A DNA stretch of 64,000 nucleotides, from assembly GCA_008828725.1 (NCBI GenBank), contig MEHQ01000169.1, forward strand, positions 299,312-363,311, written 5' to 3'. The stretch is from Saccharina japonica. Lineage: Eukaryota; Sar; Phaeophyceae; Laminariales; Laminariaceae. The translations under genes were made by a program, and so were the position numbers. The notes below the pieces were generated by a model. The model made no database searches and was not told the DNA's origin. It saw only the letters and a list, made by a program, of their open reading frames with translations. Shown here piece after piece: positions 1 through 11,217 of the stretch. Each line of letters begins with the position of its first letter. The stretch's first letter is position 1.

Positions 1-1296
1 GGTAAGGTATGAAGACGGTATTGAGCCGTGTGATGTGTTGATGTATTACAGTATATAAATATGTCATCCATCAATCTCTGCCGGAAGGTCGGACATCAGA
101 CATGCTCCAACAGCCGCAGCGGTATCTCGCATCCATGTACTGCCTGTCTGCGTGTACGGCAGTAGCACAAAAATATGAATTGCAGTATGCTTAATATGAA
201 TTGCAGTATCTACACATCCACACACTTTTAGCTTTCAAGATATCCGGGCAGTTGAAGAGTTGAAGGTCGCTCGGCCCGCCTCTCGCCTTTTCTGTGCCCT
301 GTATATTGTATCATGTTGTGTCTACTTTACCTGTGGTACCAACGTCGTATATAATACGTATGATATGTTTTCGCCCTTGAATCCTTCGATGGTTGGTGGT
401 TGGCGAGTCCTCCCTCCGCCTTCATTGGTTGGTTCCTTGGTTGGTTGGGCATTATTCCCATTGTTCCTATTTAATATTAATACGAGACATAAAATATCCT
501 ATCGTATTGTTACTTGTTTTGTTGTGTTTCTAAATCCATATGATATGTTTGTATACGGTCGCCCCGGTGGACTATTCATATTGATCAAAGATGTCACCCC
601 TTGACCCTTGACAGACAGCCTTGACAGCCCAAGAACCGGGGGCACGAAGCAAACGTCCCTGTTTCTGGGGAAATGCCTCATTATACTGCTGTTGGAAAGA
701 TCGTGTTTTCCTGTTTATTGTTTTTTTCCGATGTGTTGCTACATTTCCGCGTTCCATCTACGTACTCGTACGTAACCGCAACATTATGCAATTGAATTAC
801 CATGATTGGAGATGAACTCATATAAAACGAGTAACCAGCAGCCCGAAAAATACATATAGAGGTTTCCACACATGTACCTGGTATTATGCCTGGTATGTAT
901 GTATCGACTTTTTTTTCTTGCAAGGGGTTAGGGGACAGATGTCTAAACACCAGTACGTATATATGATATTACGTACCAGGTACCACATAGTTTGTTTCCC
1001 CCCCTATTTGCCTTTGGTTATGTTCGTTTCCTGTGCTGTTATCGTACTGCCAATCTCACTATGCCCCCTTCTCGCCTCCTCGTTGTCTGTTCGTTCGTTC
1101 CTGTTCGTCTTTTCATCTCATCGTTTGTGTCTGCTGGCTTTGCCCTTCACGTTGCTGCGGACGGTAACGCCGGTTCATCTCTACAACATCTTCACCCCAT
1201 CTCTCGGTGAACAAAAACCCGAACACTTTGACTGGTGCAAATTGGATGTCGGCGTATCGGCATGGTGGTTGGTCATTTTTTGTTTTTGTTTTTCAG
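1..1296. other. No recognisable gene; probable intron or intergenic DNA
   Basis: No open frame here has coding character; the longest are low-complexity or T-rich. The stretch ends in a T-rich tract and CAG at 1294-1296, which serves as the acceptor of the exon that follows. If that exon is internal, part of this stretch is its upstream intron. Confidence 0.4.
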
Positions 1297-1401
1297 CTTA
1301 TTCCCTAGCGAGGGGTGCGAGGAATCGACGCGGGCGGCGATGAATGGCAGCAACCCGATGTTCAGGCGAAGCATATCTTCCGATGCTGCCGTAAAACCCA
1401 G
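1297..1401 (+). CDS. Internal exon A of an unrecognised gene
   Basis: A polypyrimidine tract and CAG precede this segment, and CAG|GTGAGT follows it. Only one frame is open: one leading base, then about 34 codons starting LFPSEGCEES and including NPMFRRSISSDAAVKP. The other two frames meet stops. It leaves two bases (AG), which the next candidate exon at 3685 completes with G to make Arg, so the two join in phase. The peptide is polar and Ser/Arg-rich, with no domain I recognise. The upstream exon or start codon was not found. A chance splice-flanked ORF is possible, but the in-phase partner argues for a real exon. Confidence 0.45.
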
Positions 1402-1495
1402 GTGAGTTCATTGGCCCTTGTACCCCCCGCTTTCTCGCCCCCCCTCCCCTATGACATGAGTACACCCCCCCCCACCCCCCCTTGTTGTATTAAAA

Positions 1496-1585
1496 ATTTA
1501 AAAAAAAACAGCTGTGAGCTCGAGGATTTCGTCGAAGCTCATCTTTGCTAGCTGAGTGGAACACTTCGATCGCGCTATATATAGC
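1496..1585 (+). repeat. Dispersed repeat, partner inverted at 4845-4925
   Basis: The segment begins with an A-run and ACAGCTGTGAG, then carries GATTTCGTCGAAGCTCATC and TTTGCTAGCTGAG. The reverse complement at 4845-4925 shares nearly all of this. A third, weaker match lies near 28690-28735 (CTGTGAGATCG and CTCATCTTTGCAAGC). This is probably the end of an unidentified mobile element. The inverted pair flanks about 3.3 kb that includes exon B. Confidence 0.55.
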
Positions 1586-1859
1586 GTTCGTTCCTTCCTG
1601 CGTTTTACTGGTATACACCGTTTTATATTACACAATAATACAGAAATATCAAAGCTGCGCTGTGTGCTGTGTGTGTAAACCTCTTATTTGTACGTCCCAA
1701 CGATGTTATTAATAGTGCGTTTCGTATTGTTGACATGAAACCGTCCTTTGCACTGTATGCCCCTCTCCATTCAAGACAGGCAGGAGCAGAAAATGCGTTC
1801 GTCTAGTACGTATAGATCGTAGTCTTAATGGTTAGTTCTGCACGAAAGTAGTGCTTAAG

Positions 1860-2292
1860 AGGGCTGTGAATTAGCTGGACTTGACGAGTCGAGTGGCTTT
1901 ACTTGCCTTAAGTCAGCCAAGACAAGCCAGCTAACAAGCCCCCCCGAGCGAGACGGGGGGGGGGGGGTACACTCCACCCTCTGTAGTTACTGCCGGAAGC
2001 AAAAAGTTCGCTATTTGGCTTAATTTTTACACAAAACGTAATCCAGTACATGATGAACGAAACATGCCTTCCTACAAACAAGGAAAAACCGTTACAAGCG
2101 GTCCGATAGTTGCCACCTCTGCAAGTGTCTGTATTACCTCGGCTACTAATAACTCTGATATCTACAAACAAGGAGGAACCGTTACGGGCGGTCCGATGTT
2201 GCCACGGCTGCAAGTATCTGTAATACCTCGACTACTTATACCGTAACTCGAATATCTGGCGGGCGACTTGTAGTTGGCCAATTCACAGCCCC
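1860..2292. mobile_element. Non-autonomous TIR element of about 430 bp
   Basis: The left end reads GGGCTGTGAATTAGCTGG. The right end, read on the other strand, begins GGGCTGTGAATTGGCCAAC, giving imperfect terminal inverted repeats. Inside are a G-run at about 1956-1968 and a direct repeat of about 93 bp (2068-2160 and 2161-2250) carrying CTACAAACAAGG and CCGTTAC. No coding capacity is visible, so a MITE is the likely class. No clear target duplication was seen. Confidence 0.45.
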
Positions 2293-3684
2293 CCCCGGTG
2301 ATGTGTGTACTATTTTCGTGCTGATTGTTTGTTTGTGGCGAGGTTTTTATATCTACAGCGGCATGACGACGTTACGTTCGGTATTTTATGTATTAACAGC
2401 GTTTGCCGGAACGTACTGGTGTATTGTTTATCGTAGTTTTTTTCGCACAACGGCAGCTTTTTTTTACATCAGATGGTAAGGTGGCGTACCCACAGGGGTG
2501 TAAAGCTCGTATCCTTTCTTCCTTATTTAACAGCAGGGCTGGTGGAATCGAAACAAATGTTACGCACCCCCTGTATGTACCGTGAGCTGCCACGTTACCG
2601 GAAGCGTTTTTTTTGTTCGTGTTTTGCTTGCAGGGGTAGTTCAATTTTTGAACACATGACCTATCAATAAAGTGTTGCCCAAACCGTTTAATGTTGGTTC
2701 ATCTGCAAAAAAAGTGACTCAAGGAGTCAGCGAGTGAAGGTTGCTATGATACTGCTTGACCTGTGTAAAGTGTATAGTGTAAAGGGTCCTCTCAATCGTT
2801 CAACAGGTGCCAAGTGCCAAGTGATTATGATACCACCATACCGTACTTTACCACACGTGTCAGGCAGACCACGATATATCTGTACAGTACAGATCATCCA
2901 GATCATCTATTATAGATCCTAAACTGCCGCTATGAGATGTTGTGCGGGATTTTGTCATTTGTCGTCACATCTCTGCTGTTGCCTTTTCGGCGGTGTCTCC
3001 TCTAGGACGATGCCTCGTGCTAGCTCGTGACTTCGTGATATCGTTGCTTTTTAATACGTACCAGGTATCATACATACCATACGTACCCGTTCATTTGAAT
3101 CGTTTTTTACTTTCGTTATCTCCGGCGAGTGCAACATTAACATTGCGATAACGTTGGTATGTTCCAACTTCCAGTACATTTCCTGGCAATAATATCAGTT
3201 TCGCCCGACTTTTGTCTGGACAAGTTCCGACGGGGACGTAGGGTTAGGGCTGTATGTGCTGAAGTATTATGGTGTACCAGATATGGTGTAAATACGTGTA
3301 TCATAGGACTGTTTTTTTTTGGCCTTTTTTTAAGGAGCGCTTCTCCTTTTAGTAGAACTGGAACCTGGGCGACTCGACTCGTTTAAGTTGATAGATATTA
3401 GATCGTATCATATGATACAAATATGGCACAATGCATGTTGCGCTGCTGCTTGGATTTTCCCGGTCACGATGTGCACACTACTGTTGTTCAAGCTCCAACA
3501 CCCTACTATTTACATTACAAGGTATTAATAGTAAGTAATGCAGTATGGTACAGTAGGTGAACACCCTACTGCTAACACAGCACCCTATTGATCACACAAC
3601 AACCATTGACAATATGTATACAACGCCCTCTTGATAACGCAACACCTTATTGGTATGGATCTACCGATGGACCGATTACACCAG
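2293..3684. other. No gene seen; probable intron A-B
   Basis: Only short T-rich ORFs are present. If exons A and B belong together, this is inside their 2.28-kb intron. There is one TACCAGGTA word near 3060 and an isolated GGGTTAGGG near 3240. Confidence 0.4.
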
Positions 3685-3907
3685 GCCAAAGGCGAAGGCG
3701 GAGGCTTTACGCAGGGCGGGGTCGGCAAAAGCGAAAACCGCGGGAGGCGGTAGCAAGGAAGTGGCCGTCCTGCAATTACACAGACCCAACGTAGACGGGA
3801 AGGGGGACTTGCCAAAAAAGAAGAAGAAGGAGAAGGCGATGTACGAGCACGTCGGCAGGATGAACGTTCGCCCGTTTCAGGAGGACGAGGGGCAAGACCC
3901 GGGCCAG
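3685..3907 (+). CDS. Internal exon B of an unrecognised gene (Lys-rich)
   Basis: The exon is bounded by CCAG upstream and CAG|GTCAGT downstream. One leading base completes the Arg codon begun in exon A; then 74 codons follow and end on a codon boundary. The peptide starts PKAKAEALRRAGSAKAK, has a Lys block (PKKKKKEK) about 55 residues in, and ends in an acidic VRPFQEDEGQDPGQ. The Lys block could be a nuclear localisation signal; this is inference. Base composition is GC-rich compared with the surrounding DNA, which supports coding. The next in-phase exon seen is at 27460, but intermediate exons may have been missed. Confidence 0.5.
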
Positions 3908-4349
3908 GTCAGTGCTCTTGGCGTTCTTGGTCGTTCGTTGGTTACCAAGTAACAAGTTTATAGTATGATCATATATACCTGTGCTGGGGTGCTGGGGTTG
4001 GTGTTGGTGTTGGCGCTGGTCTAGTTGTTTTATTGTTTTTATTTCGTACAGGCGGCACGCCTTCCTGTTTTTCGTTCGTGTTACATTGTTCGCCCATTAT
4101 ACCTACTGTACGAGTATAGTCTACAATTTTAGTATGTACAGTAAGACTTATCAATTGTCTACCCTCTGGTGTAGAATATGTACAGTGTAGAGAACCAAGG
4201 CTAACAAATGAGGAGACCTCGCACGGGTACAAACATTTTAACATTTAACTTTTGTTTTTTCCGCGACAATAGGTTGTTTGCCCACCAGGTCCCTTTTGTC
4301 GTGTTTCTCTGGCCCGGGGTCTCAGAGCTCAGCGTACGTTGTCGGTTTT

Positions 4350-4535
4350 TTTTTGTTCCATCTATGATCTTGGTCCTTCTTTTCTCTCCCTCCTATGTAT
4401 GAGTATTAGTAAATAGTAGTCGTCTCAGATCCGAGGTCGCATGGCGGGCTCTCTTCTCCCCCCTCCACACTACCCTTCATGCCTTGCATTTTTATCGCGA
4501 GAAGCCCTCGGCCCTTTCTTCCCATGTCGACTCCC
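4350..4535 (-). repeat. SINE fragment (body and tail only)
   Basis: A T-run, then CTTTTCTCTCCCTCC, CTCAGATCCGAGGTC, GCATTTTTATCGCGAGAAG and GTCGACTC in the order seen in the full SINE at 17288-17616. The tRNA-like head is absent, so the copy is truncated. It is interrupted or diverged around 4400-4430. Confidence 0.6.
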
Positions 4536-7269
4536 GGCGCAGTTGTATTTGCACAATTATTTTTACCAGGTTATTACCAGCCGAGGCGACCCCTATGTGC
4601 AAACCCGGTATTTACACTATATATGTACTACACTATATACTATGATATATACTGCTGTTCCTACGAAGTATTTTTATATGCTGCTACACGCATACGTCGA
4701 ATTACTGCTGAACACCATACGTATTGCATTGGAGTATACCTCTTCGCACCCCGGATGCCTCCCTACATATGAATATGTATATTACATGCATAACACATCA
4801 TGCAGCCTTTGTCGTCGGACATCTTTATTTTTCCACGCCGAGTATATCGAAGTATCACACTCAGCTACGTAGCAAAGATGAGTTTCGACGAAATCCTTGA
4901 TCTCACAGCTGTTTTTTTTTATTTCAAATATATTTCAGAAGCTGAATATCGACCGGTCGGGAGAATTCACAGCTGACGTGTTTGTTAGTTTAACATAAAA
5001 ATGTATTTCAGACATGATTCTGCACGCCCTATCGGTGTGATCAGCATCCAGTACGTACCTGGTATATATATACTTGTTTTTGTGTAGGCCGCTCTGTTTG
5101 GGGGGGCTCGGGGCCAGCATTAGGGGCTACTTGTGGTTAGAGATGTATTGAATCTCGCCCCCAAAGACATGACCCGACACAAAAGCAAGGTATGTATACT
5201 GTATGCTGTATACTGTATATACACTGATGAAACACCTTGGAAGGCGTCTTGGAAGGCGTCGTCCGGTCTTGCCCAGGAGATGGCGGGCCTGTCCCAGTCC
5301 CTATTCTAATTTTAGCATAACTGGCGTGTTTTGTGGTGCATTTTTGCCCTTTTGGGACCGAGGTATTCTTACACTTCCATAGACCAGTACTACTTCAAGC
5401 AGTAGTAACTACTCGTACTGGTATTAATAATACTTACTTGCAGCAATACCGGACCAAAAATGGCAAGCGGAGGTATAATACAAGGGTGTGTTTTCAGTCG
5501 TATATACTCCGAGGTACCCGAGTAGCAAACTTGCTTTTTTGGGTAATATACCGGGTAGGTATATACGTATATGCCCAGGCACCCTCGGAGTATACCGAAG
5601 CATACCCCCTACCCCTACGTGCACATTATTAATAGTGGGTACACCGATTTATGAGCACCCCGTGGCAAGCAGAAACACGCGCTGTTAACTGCATACCATA
5701 TTGATATTTCAGTGGTGGGCAGTATATTGCTTTGAGTCTATAGGCGGGACAAGCGGTTTTGACCGCTTTTGTCATAGGCGCTCTTAACTGGGGGTACCCA
5801 CTGTACCCCATACAACCTGCTGGCAACAAAGATAAGGATTTTATCCCTTATGGTATGTACGTACTATTAGTAAATACGCACTGGCAACTACTGTAAGATA
5901 AGAATCTTATCCCCTACTATTAATGAATACACACTGGCAGCAAAGATATGGATCTAAGGATCTTTCCAACCGCCTATTCTTAACATGGATAATAGAACAA
6001 TATGGATAGGGTCAGCGCGCAGCCGTTCGAGTGGGTTGTTCGTGGAGCAAGCGTGTATATAGAATACAGAATACCTCTCTGGACGGAAATATTAGGACCG
6101 TTTATCCTTTCATATGAACACGACGAAGACAAGGCAGTTCTTGTGTTTTTGTCCAGATTGGCACGCGCCTTAATTGGAATATTGATATTACCGTCCGTCT
6201 TTTCTGGACGTTATTATTGAATAAAGTCGAGAAAGGTGCCGTCCTCTCACCTACTACTGTAGTAGAAGCGGTATATTCTATTTTATACTTAGGGTTATCG
6301 TAGTAACCATAGATAGATTAGTATATGATATAATGCTGTAGTATTCGTCATTTCTGCTCGTCATTTTCCCCGCTGGAAACGCTCAAGGGCCAATCTGGTG
6401 CTGAACATTATCCCACTTCTGCCTGTGATTCCGAGTACATATACACCGCAATTGTCCGCTTTTTCTTGGTACACGGGTGCAGTGCAGTTCTGACTTATGG
6501 CTTGTGAAGGTGAAGGTATAGGTAACTGAAGGTTTTTGCAAAATATCCCCTCCCTGGTACGATATGGTATCGTGCGGTGTACGCCAGTACAAGCGGTACG
6601 TCATACTGTCGCGTTACCTGTAGTGTTGCTGCTGCCGGTTGCATTTTACGGCCACGAACTAGAGCTCGAACTAGTAAACAACAAGTATTTTTGTATATAT
6701 ACACACCTCCCTATATATGTACGACTGATTATGTGTATGATGTACTTCGGATCTCACAGCTTACGTTTTTAATGTTTAGGAATACTCTGTACAGTAGATT
6801 ATTCCTTTATTAGTTGTCGCGCTAGGACGTCACAGCATCACAGCAACATAACATTGCTTTCTACTGTAGAACCATACAGCATTATCTACTGGTTGTAGTA
6901 TTTATCGTAACATAACTCGCCGACATATGTACAGCTAGCCGACAGGGCGTTTCTACGCATATTGCCGGCAGTAAACACACCACGATATCTCGACATACCA
7001 GTAGGAAACATCTCTACTGCTGTGATACTCGTAACTCCCCGGAAAATGTCGGAAAGATATCCAGGGTCAACAGTTAAATACAAGAAGTTACCCGTGCCTT
7101 CGTGTTGTGTTCTGTGTGTTGTCTTCCCATCTTCAGATGAAACCGTATGTTTCTACTCGGCGACGTCAGTACACCCACCCGGTGTCCGTCCTGAAGCGTT
7201 GTATACGAAGTATCATAACATCGGTATCATTTACCAGGTGTCTATGCTATGTGAAACTACTGTACCTAT
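4536..7269. other. No recognisable gene; AT-rich repeats
   Basis: Short ORFs here lack coding character. GTATAC/GTACGTA-rich words are common, and the inverted copy of the 1496 repeat lies at 4845-4925. Near 5225-5300 a GC-richer patch with a doubled CTTGGAAGGCGT is the only coding-looking piece; it has no convincing splice borders. Confidence 0.4.
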
Positions 7270-7270
7270 T

Positions 7271-7372
7271 ACGGGGGACCAAAGTAAATAGGGACCTATG
7301 GTGGACACAAAAACCTATATATTTACCTATTTTTACGAACAAAAAATGGTCCTATTTACTATGGTCCCCCGT
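7271..7372. mobile_element. Hairpin MITE, family M2
   Basis: The ends are perfect inverted repeats, ACGGGGGACC and GGTCCCCCGT, with TA at both borders (7270-7271 and 7372-7373). Inner arms AGTAAATAGG and CCTATTTACT extend the hairpin. The core has GGACACAAAAACCTAT. Related copies are at about 17633-17752, 26745-26876 and 28753-28859. The TA border suggests mobilisation by a Tc1/mariner-type transposase (family knowledge). It has no coding capacity. Confidence 0.7.
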
Positions 7373-7937
7373 ACTAATAGTTATGGTACGTAGTCTATTA
7401 AGGCATGCCTGATTTCTGGGAAGCGTCTCCGCGGTGGTCGTTGTCTGAATCGAGTGTCAGCAGACGCGCACTAACTGCTGTGCTCTCGGCGGATAACCTG
7501 ACCACCGACCACGTGATGCCATAGTATGGTCTGTCTTGACGTGGTTTATCTTCATATAATCTATGCGCATGATCTAACCATACTCGTACACACGTACTTA
7601 AGTACTACAAGGCCGTGAAGAGAGCCGAACGTACTGGTGTACCTATGTTGCATTTTTAAGAGGTACGATGATTATTTACCGTATACTACATACCATAACA
7701 AGGGCGGCACACCTAATGGCGATGCTGTATTGCTGTACCTATGCTGTGTACGTAAGAGGTACTATGATTATTTACCGTGTACTGTAATCGACGTATTATT
7801 TAACAGTGTCATAACGCACTCCTGGAAAGAAGCTCCGGCACGATTTTCTACGAAACAAGGGCGGCACACCGAATGGCGATGCTCTATGTATGATATGATA
7901 CCAATTTTTCCATAGGCGTATTGCTTGGCATGATTCG

Positions 7938-8022
7938 TAGCGTTTGCACAGCGCTCGCATAGCGCTTGCATAGAGTTTGCGCAGAATTCGCATAGCGTTT
8001 GCATAGCGTTTGCACTTATCTC
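7938..8022. repeat. 12-bp minisatellite (GCATAGCGTTT-like)
   Basis: About seven imperfect units of the type GCATAGCGTTT(G) occur, with variants GCACAGCGCTC and GCGCAGAATTC. It is repeated in copy 2 at about 13141-13225. Confidence 0.7.
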
Positions 8023-8519
8023 GTTGACGAGAAAATCGGCTTGGAACAATGTCCGAAGCGGTGCGTTGTCTTACCCCTTCCCGTATATAGTGCACTGCTG
8101 GACAGAAACAGAAACCTAGATCTGATTATAATCTAAGTCCACGTGCGTTGTATCCACAACGGGAGTTCAGTCGTAATGAGGCATGCCTAATCGGTTTAAA
8201 ACCCCTTCAGGGCTGCACTCCATTTTTTAAATGGGTAACATACCGAATGGTATGTGTATGTAATGACTTGACCCTTTTTTACCTCTCCGGTATTGAGGAC
8301 TAAAGTTTTGGAATTGGACTATCAGACCTCTACAGTAGTGATGGGAAAAGTTAGGAGTTGTAGAGGTATGCATTGTAGGGTTTTCCGTTTATGATGTAAC
8401 CCCGTGGATCTCTCAACCACCAGAGCGACCCGCCACGGTCATACTAGGGTTGGGGTTGGGCGTTTATTTGGTACGCGTGCGAGATCGATTACTTGGCGCC
8501 GACTAGTTTGCAGGTGCTC

Positions 8520-8536
8520 TGGTTAGGGTTAGGTGC
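8520..8536 (+). repeat. Short interstitial telomere-like tract
   Basis: GGTTAGGGTTAGG is about two TTAGGG units. Similar one- to two-unit tracts occur near 3240, 13730 (copy 2), 40190, 43995 and 54340. They are too short to be telomere remnants of any size; they fit a TTAGGG-type telomere or chance. Confidence 0.4.
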
Positions 8537-8941
8537 TACCTAACGTAACGGCAGCAGTAGTAGCAGACGGAAGGAGTTGAGTATGGTAGCCGTGAGCCTT
8601 TAGCCGCCGGCCTTTGGCCTTTAGTCATAGCCAGTCAGCCGGCGAGACTCTACTGCTATTATACCAATTAACCGTACACTATACCAATACTCGTACCCGT
8701 AAGTAGTACAGGCTGTCGCCGTCCGCCTCTATTAGCCCGTACGAGAGAGGGAAAAAACGACGATAGCATGATCGCCCATACTCACACGGAACAGCCCGGC
8801 TGCTGGGGTAAACGACGTGTCCCACTACTATCTGCCTTATTTCCTGTAGGTACTGCTGTACATGTAGGTATAACAACTGCTGTACATGCAACAGAAGGAG
8901 GTCCGCGACAAGCTTGCAGCATGGCATTAGTTGTGGCGCTT

Positions 8942-9143
8942 CAGTGTTGTGAATCGATATATAACCGAAAACCGTGTTTTTCGGTCGGTTTTTTGTCGGT
9001 TTTTTGTCGGTTTTTCAAAATCGAAAAAAAACGTTCGGTTCGGCTTCGGTTTGCTTTTACTTTGTAAAACGAAACCGACCGACTTTTTCGGCGAAAAAAC
9101 GAAAACGGACCGAGGCCATTTCTATTTTGGGTTCACAACACTG
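8942..9143. mobile_element. hAT-like MITE of about 202 bp
   Basis: Ends CAGTGTTGTGAA and TTCACAACACTG are perfect 12-bp inverted repeats. The interior is itself inverted, with CGGTCGGTTTTTTGTCGG runs on one side and CGAAACCGACCGAC and CGAAAACGGACCG on the other. CAGTG starts are typical of hAT elements (family knowledge), but no clear 8-bp target duplication was seen. Copy 2 is at 14145-14346. Confidence 0.65.
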
Positions 9144-9214
9144 GTGCTGCGGCTGTTGCTGCGGCTGTTGCTGCTCTTGCACGCTCTTCCTCTTCCTCGT
9201 AATATTGTTGCATC

Positions 9215-9514
9215 CATTTTTTATTTTATGTTTTCCATCCCATTTGTTCTCTTCGCACTTCTGTGTCTTTCTCCCTCCTCCCCCACTACGGTTCTTGCCT
9301 TGATTTTTATCGCGCAGAGGGTTTAGCCTTCGCAACGCTCGTCGATTTTCATCGGATTTTGCTAACTCACGCTCTCGCGCTTTCCGCTAGTCAAGATATT
9401 TTTTGCGAGAAAAAGTCCCTACGAGCATGCACTCGGGGGGGCTCGAACTCGCGACCTTGACGACTACAGGCTTTGTGGTTACCTGCTATTAATAGCCCAC
9501 CGGGGCGATATGGC
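9215..9514 (-). repeat. tRNA-derived SINE, subfamily B, minus strand
   Basis: Read on the minus strand, a tRNA-like head carries CCCCGGTGGGC and, in the B-box position, GAGTTCGAGCCCCCC. The body has CGCTCTCGCGC and GATAAAAATCAAGG, followed by AACCGTAGTGGGGGAGG and an A-rich tail at the left. It shares body and tail with the 17288 and 47198 copies and shares its head with 47198. Copy 2 is at 14418-14717. The class is a Pol III-transcribed, LINE-mobilised SINE (family knowledge). Confidence 0.75.
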
Positions 9515-9946
9515 TATAGAATGTTGGTAAGACCGCAGTTTTGCCGCGTTTGCCGTATAACGTATAATACCTCGTCCTGTACCTGGGTATATTTATGCAT
9601 ATGCATAAAACTGGTATGCATAAAAGGCTTGGTAGTTGATAGACGGCATTGCCCTCTTGGCTTGTCTGGTCTGGTCTGGTCTGCCTGTCGAGGTCTCGAT
9701 TTGCGAATTGCTTCAATGTCCCTCCGTCTTCGCTCTCGGGCATACCGTACTCATATACCGGGTGGTATGGTATGGTATGGTGCACTGCTTTAACTTGGCC
9801 GGCTCGATGGCTCCATGCTCCATTTGGCCGTAACCAGTAACCGGGCGGGCGTGTATTTGACAGGTGTTGCTGACTACCGCCGTGGATACCCCGCAATAAG
9901 CCATGTGTGGGGCAAGGCAGTTGAACCTGTCTTATTGCTATGCAGT

Positions 9947-10118
9947 GGGGGTCCCCCAATAAGGCGGTCTGAGTAAGGCGGTATCCCGATATAAGGCGGT
10001 CAAAATCGCTTGGCGCGACTGGGGAATTGCACTTATAACAACCTGGAATGAATATGGCGGCTTCCCTCTATAAGGTGGTCATATTGCCCTGGCACACCAC
10101 CGCCTTATTGGGGGACCC
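9947..10118. mobile_element. TIR element of about 170 bp (GGCGG type)
   Basis: GGGGTCCCCCAATAAGGCGG at the left is matched by its inverse CCGCCTTATTGGGGGACCCC at the right, giving 20-bp terminal repeats. Internal TATAAGGCGG and TATAAGGTGG words repeat the arm sequence. It is non-coding. Copy 2 is at 15150-15321. Confidence 0.7.
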
Positions 10119-10201
10119 CTGCTGTGTTTGCCTTGTGATATCCCGATTTAAGGTCACAGATATATGCCTTGATTCGGGGATAGGGCCGAAACCGGCCTTA
10201 T

Positions 10202-10290
10202 CCCCTTAAGAAGTGGTCCCACCTATATACGTTTTTGGGGACAAACTACTTGGAATTGGTGTGGGAATATGTTTTTCAGTTCTGAATGGG
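10202..10290. mobile_element. piggyBac-like MITE, diverged copy
   Basis: The core TTTTTGGGGACAAACTACTT and GGAATTGGTGTGGG matches the element at 10674-10762. The right end is GTTCTGAATGGG followed by TTAA (10291-10294); the left end CCCTTAAGAAG is degenerate. It sits directly at the edge of the 42-bp minisatellite. Copy 2 is at 15405-15493. A further diverged relative may lie at 11275-11340. Confidence 0.5.
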
Positions 10291-10866
10291 TTAAAGCGGG
10301 AGAAATTGCTCGGGATAAGGCCGAAACCGGCGTTAAAGTGGGAGAAATAGCCCGGGATAAGGCTGAAACCGGCCTTAAAGCGGGAGAAATTGCTCGGGAT
10401 AGGCTGAAACCGGCTTTAAAGCGGGAAAAAATGCCCCGGATGAGGCCGAAACCGCCTTAAAGCGGGAGAAATTGCCCCGGGTAAAGGCCGAAACCGGCCG
10501 TAAAGCGGGAGAAATTGCCCCGGATAAGGCCGAAACCGGCTTTAAAGCGGGAAAAATTGCCCCGGGCAAAGGCCGAAACCGGCCGTAAAGCGGAAGAAAT
10601 TGCTCGGGATAAGGCCAAAACCGGTCTTCAAGCGGGAGAAATTACCCCGGGTAAAGGCCGAAAACGGTCTTAACCCTTTTAGAACCGCAGTCCCGTTTTG
10701 GGGACAAATTACTTAGAATTAGTGTGGATTGTCCCCAAAACGGGACTGGAGTTCTAAAAGGGTTAAAGCGGGAGAAATTGCCTCGGGCAAAGATCGAAAC
10801 CGGCTTTAAAACGGGAAAAATTGCCCCGGGCAAAGGCCGAAACCGGCCGTGAAACGGGAGAAATCG
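10291..10866. repeat. 42-bp minisatellite, interrupted by a MITE
   Basis: About 11-12 units of 41-43 bp, each TTAAAGCGGGAGAAATTGCC plus CGGGATAAGGCCGAAACCGG. Because 42 is a multiple of three, short open frames run through it (for example GEIARDKAETG repeats); these are not genes. A TTAA MITE is inserted at 10674-10762. Copy 2 is at 15494-16069. Confidence 0.85.
10674..10762. mobile_element. piggyBac-like MITE with TTAA target duplication
   Basis: An 89-bp element begins CCCTTTTAGAAC and ends GTTCTAAAAGGG. It is bounded by TTAA at 10670-10673 and 10763-10766. Inner arms GTCCCGTTTTGGGGACAA and TTGTCCCCAAAACGGGAC complete the hairpin. CCC...GGG ends with TTAA duplication are the hallmark of piggyBac transposons (family knowledge). 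The insertion site is the TTAA at a unit boundary of the 42-bp minisatellite, so the empty site can be read from neighbouring units. Copy 2 is at 15877-15965. A diverged inverted relative is at 62244-62323. Confidence 0.8.
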
Positions 10867-11054
10867 CTTGGACACCGTATTGAGTTTATGATCGGGACAA
10901 ACCTCAACCTTATTGCGGGATACCCACTGCCAGCTACCCTGTATTGCAAATAGTGCTGACGTCATTCGTTGTCGTCACATTCCGCCGGGGCCCCCTGCTA
11001 GACCCTGCCAGACCCTGCCAGCACCCGTATACTGCTCTACTAGACTACCGCAAT

Positions 11055-11217
11055 AGTAGTCCCTCTATAGTGCCGGCTGCCGGCTATAGTGTACATCAGT
11101 GACGGTGGAATCGCGTGGCACAGAGAGGTGGGATTCACCAGATTGGCAGTGTGCGGAGTAGTGCCGGTGGCCGCTATTGGTTGGCTGGCGCATACCGGCA
11201 CTAGAGGGACCACTACT
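11055..11217. mobile_element. TIR element of about 163 bp
   Basis: The left end AGTAGTCCCTCTATAGTGCC and the right end GGCACTAGAGGGACCACTACT are imperfect inverted repeats of about 22 bp. The interior is non-coding. Copy 2 is at 16258-16420. Confidence 0.6.
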
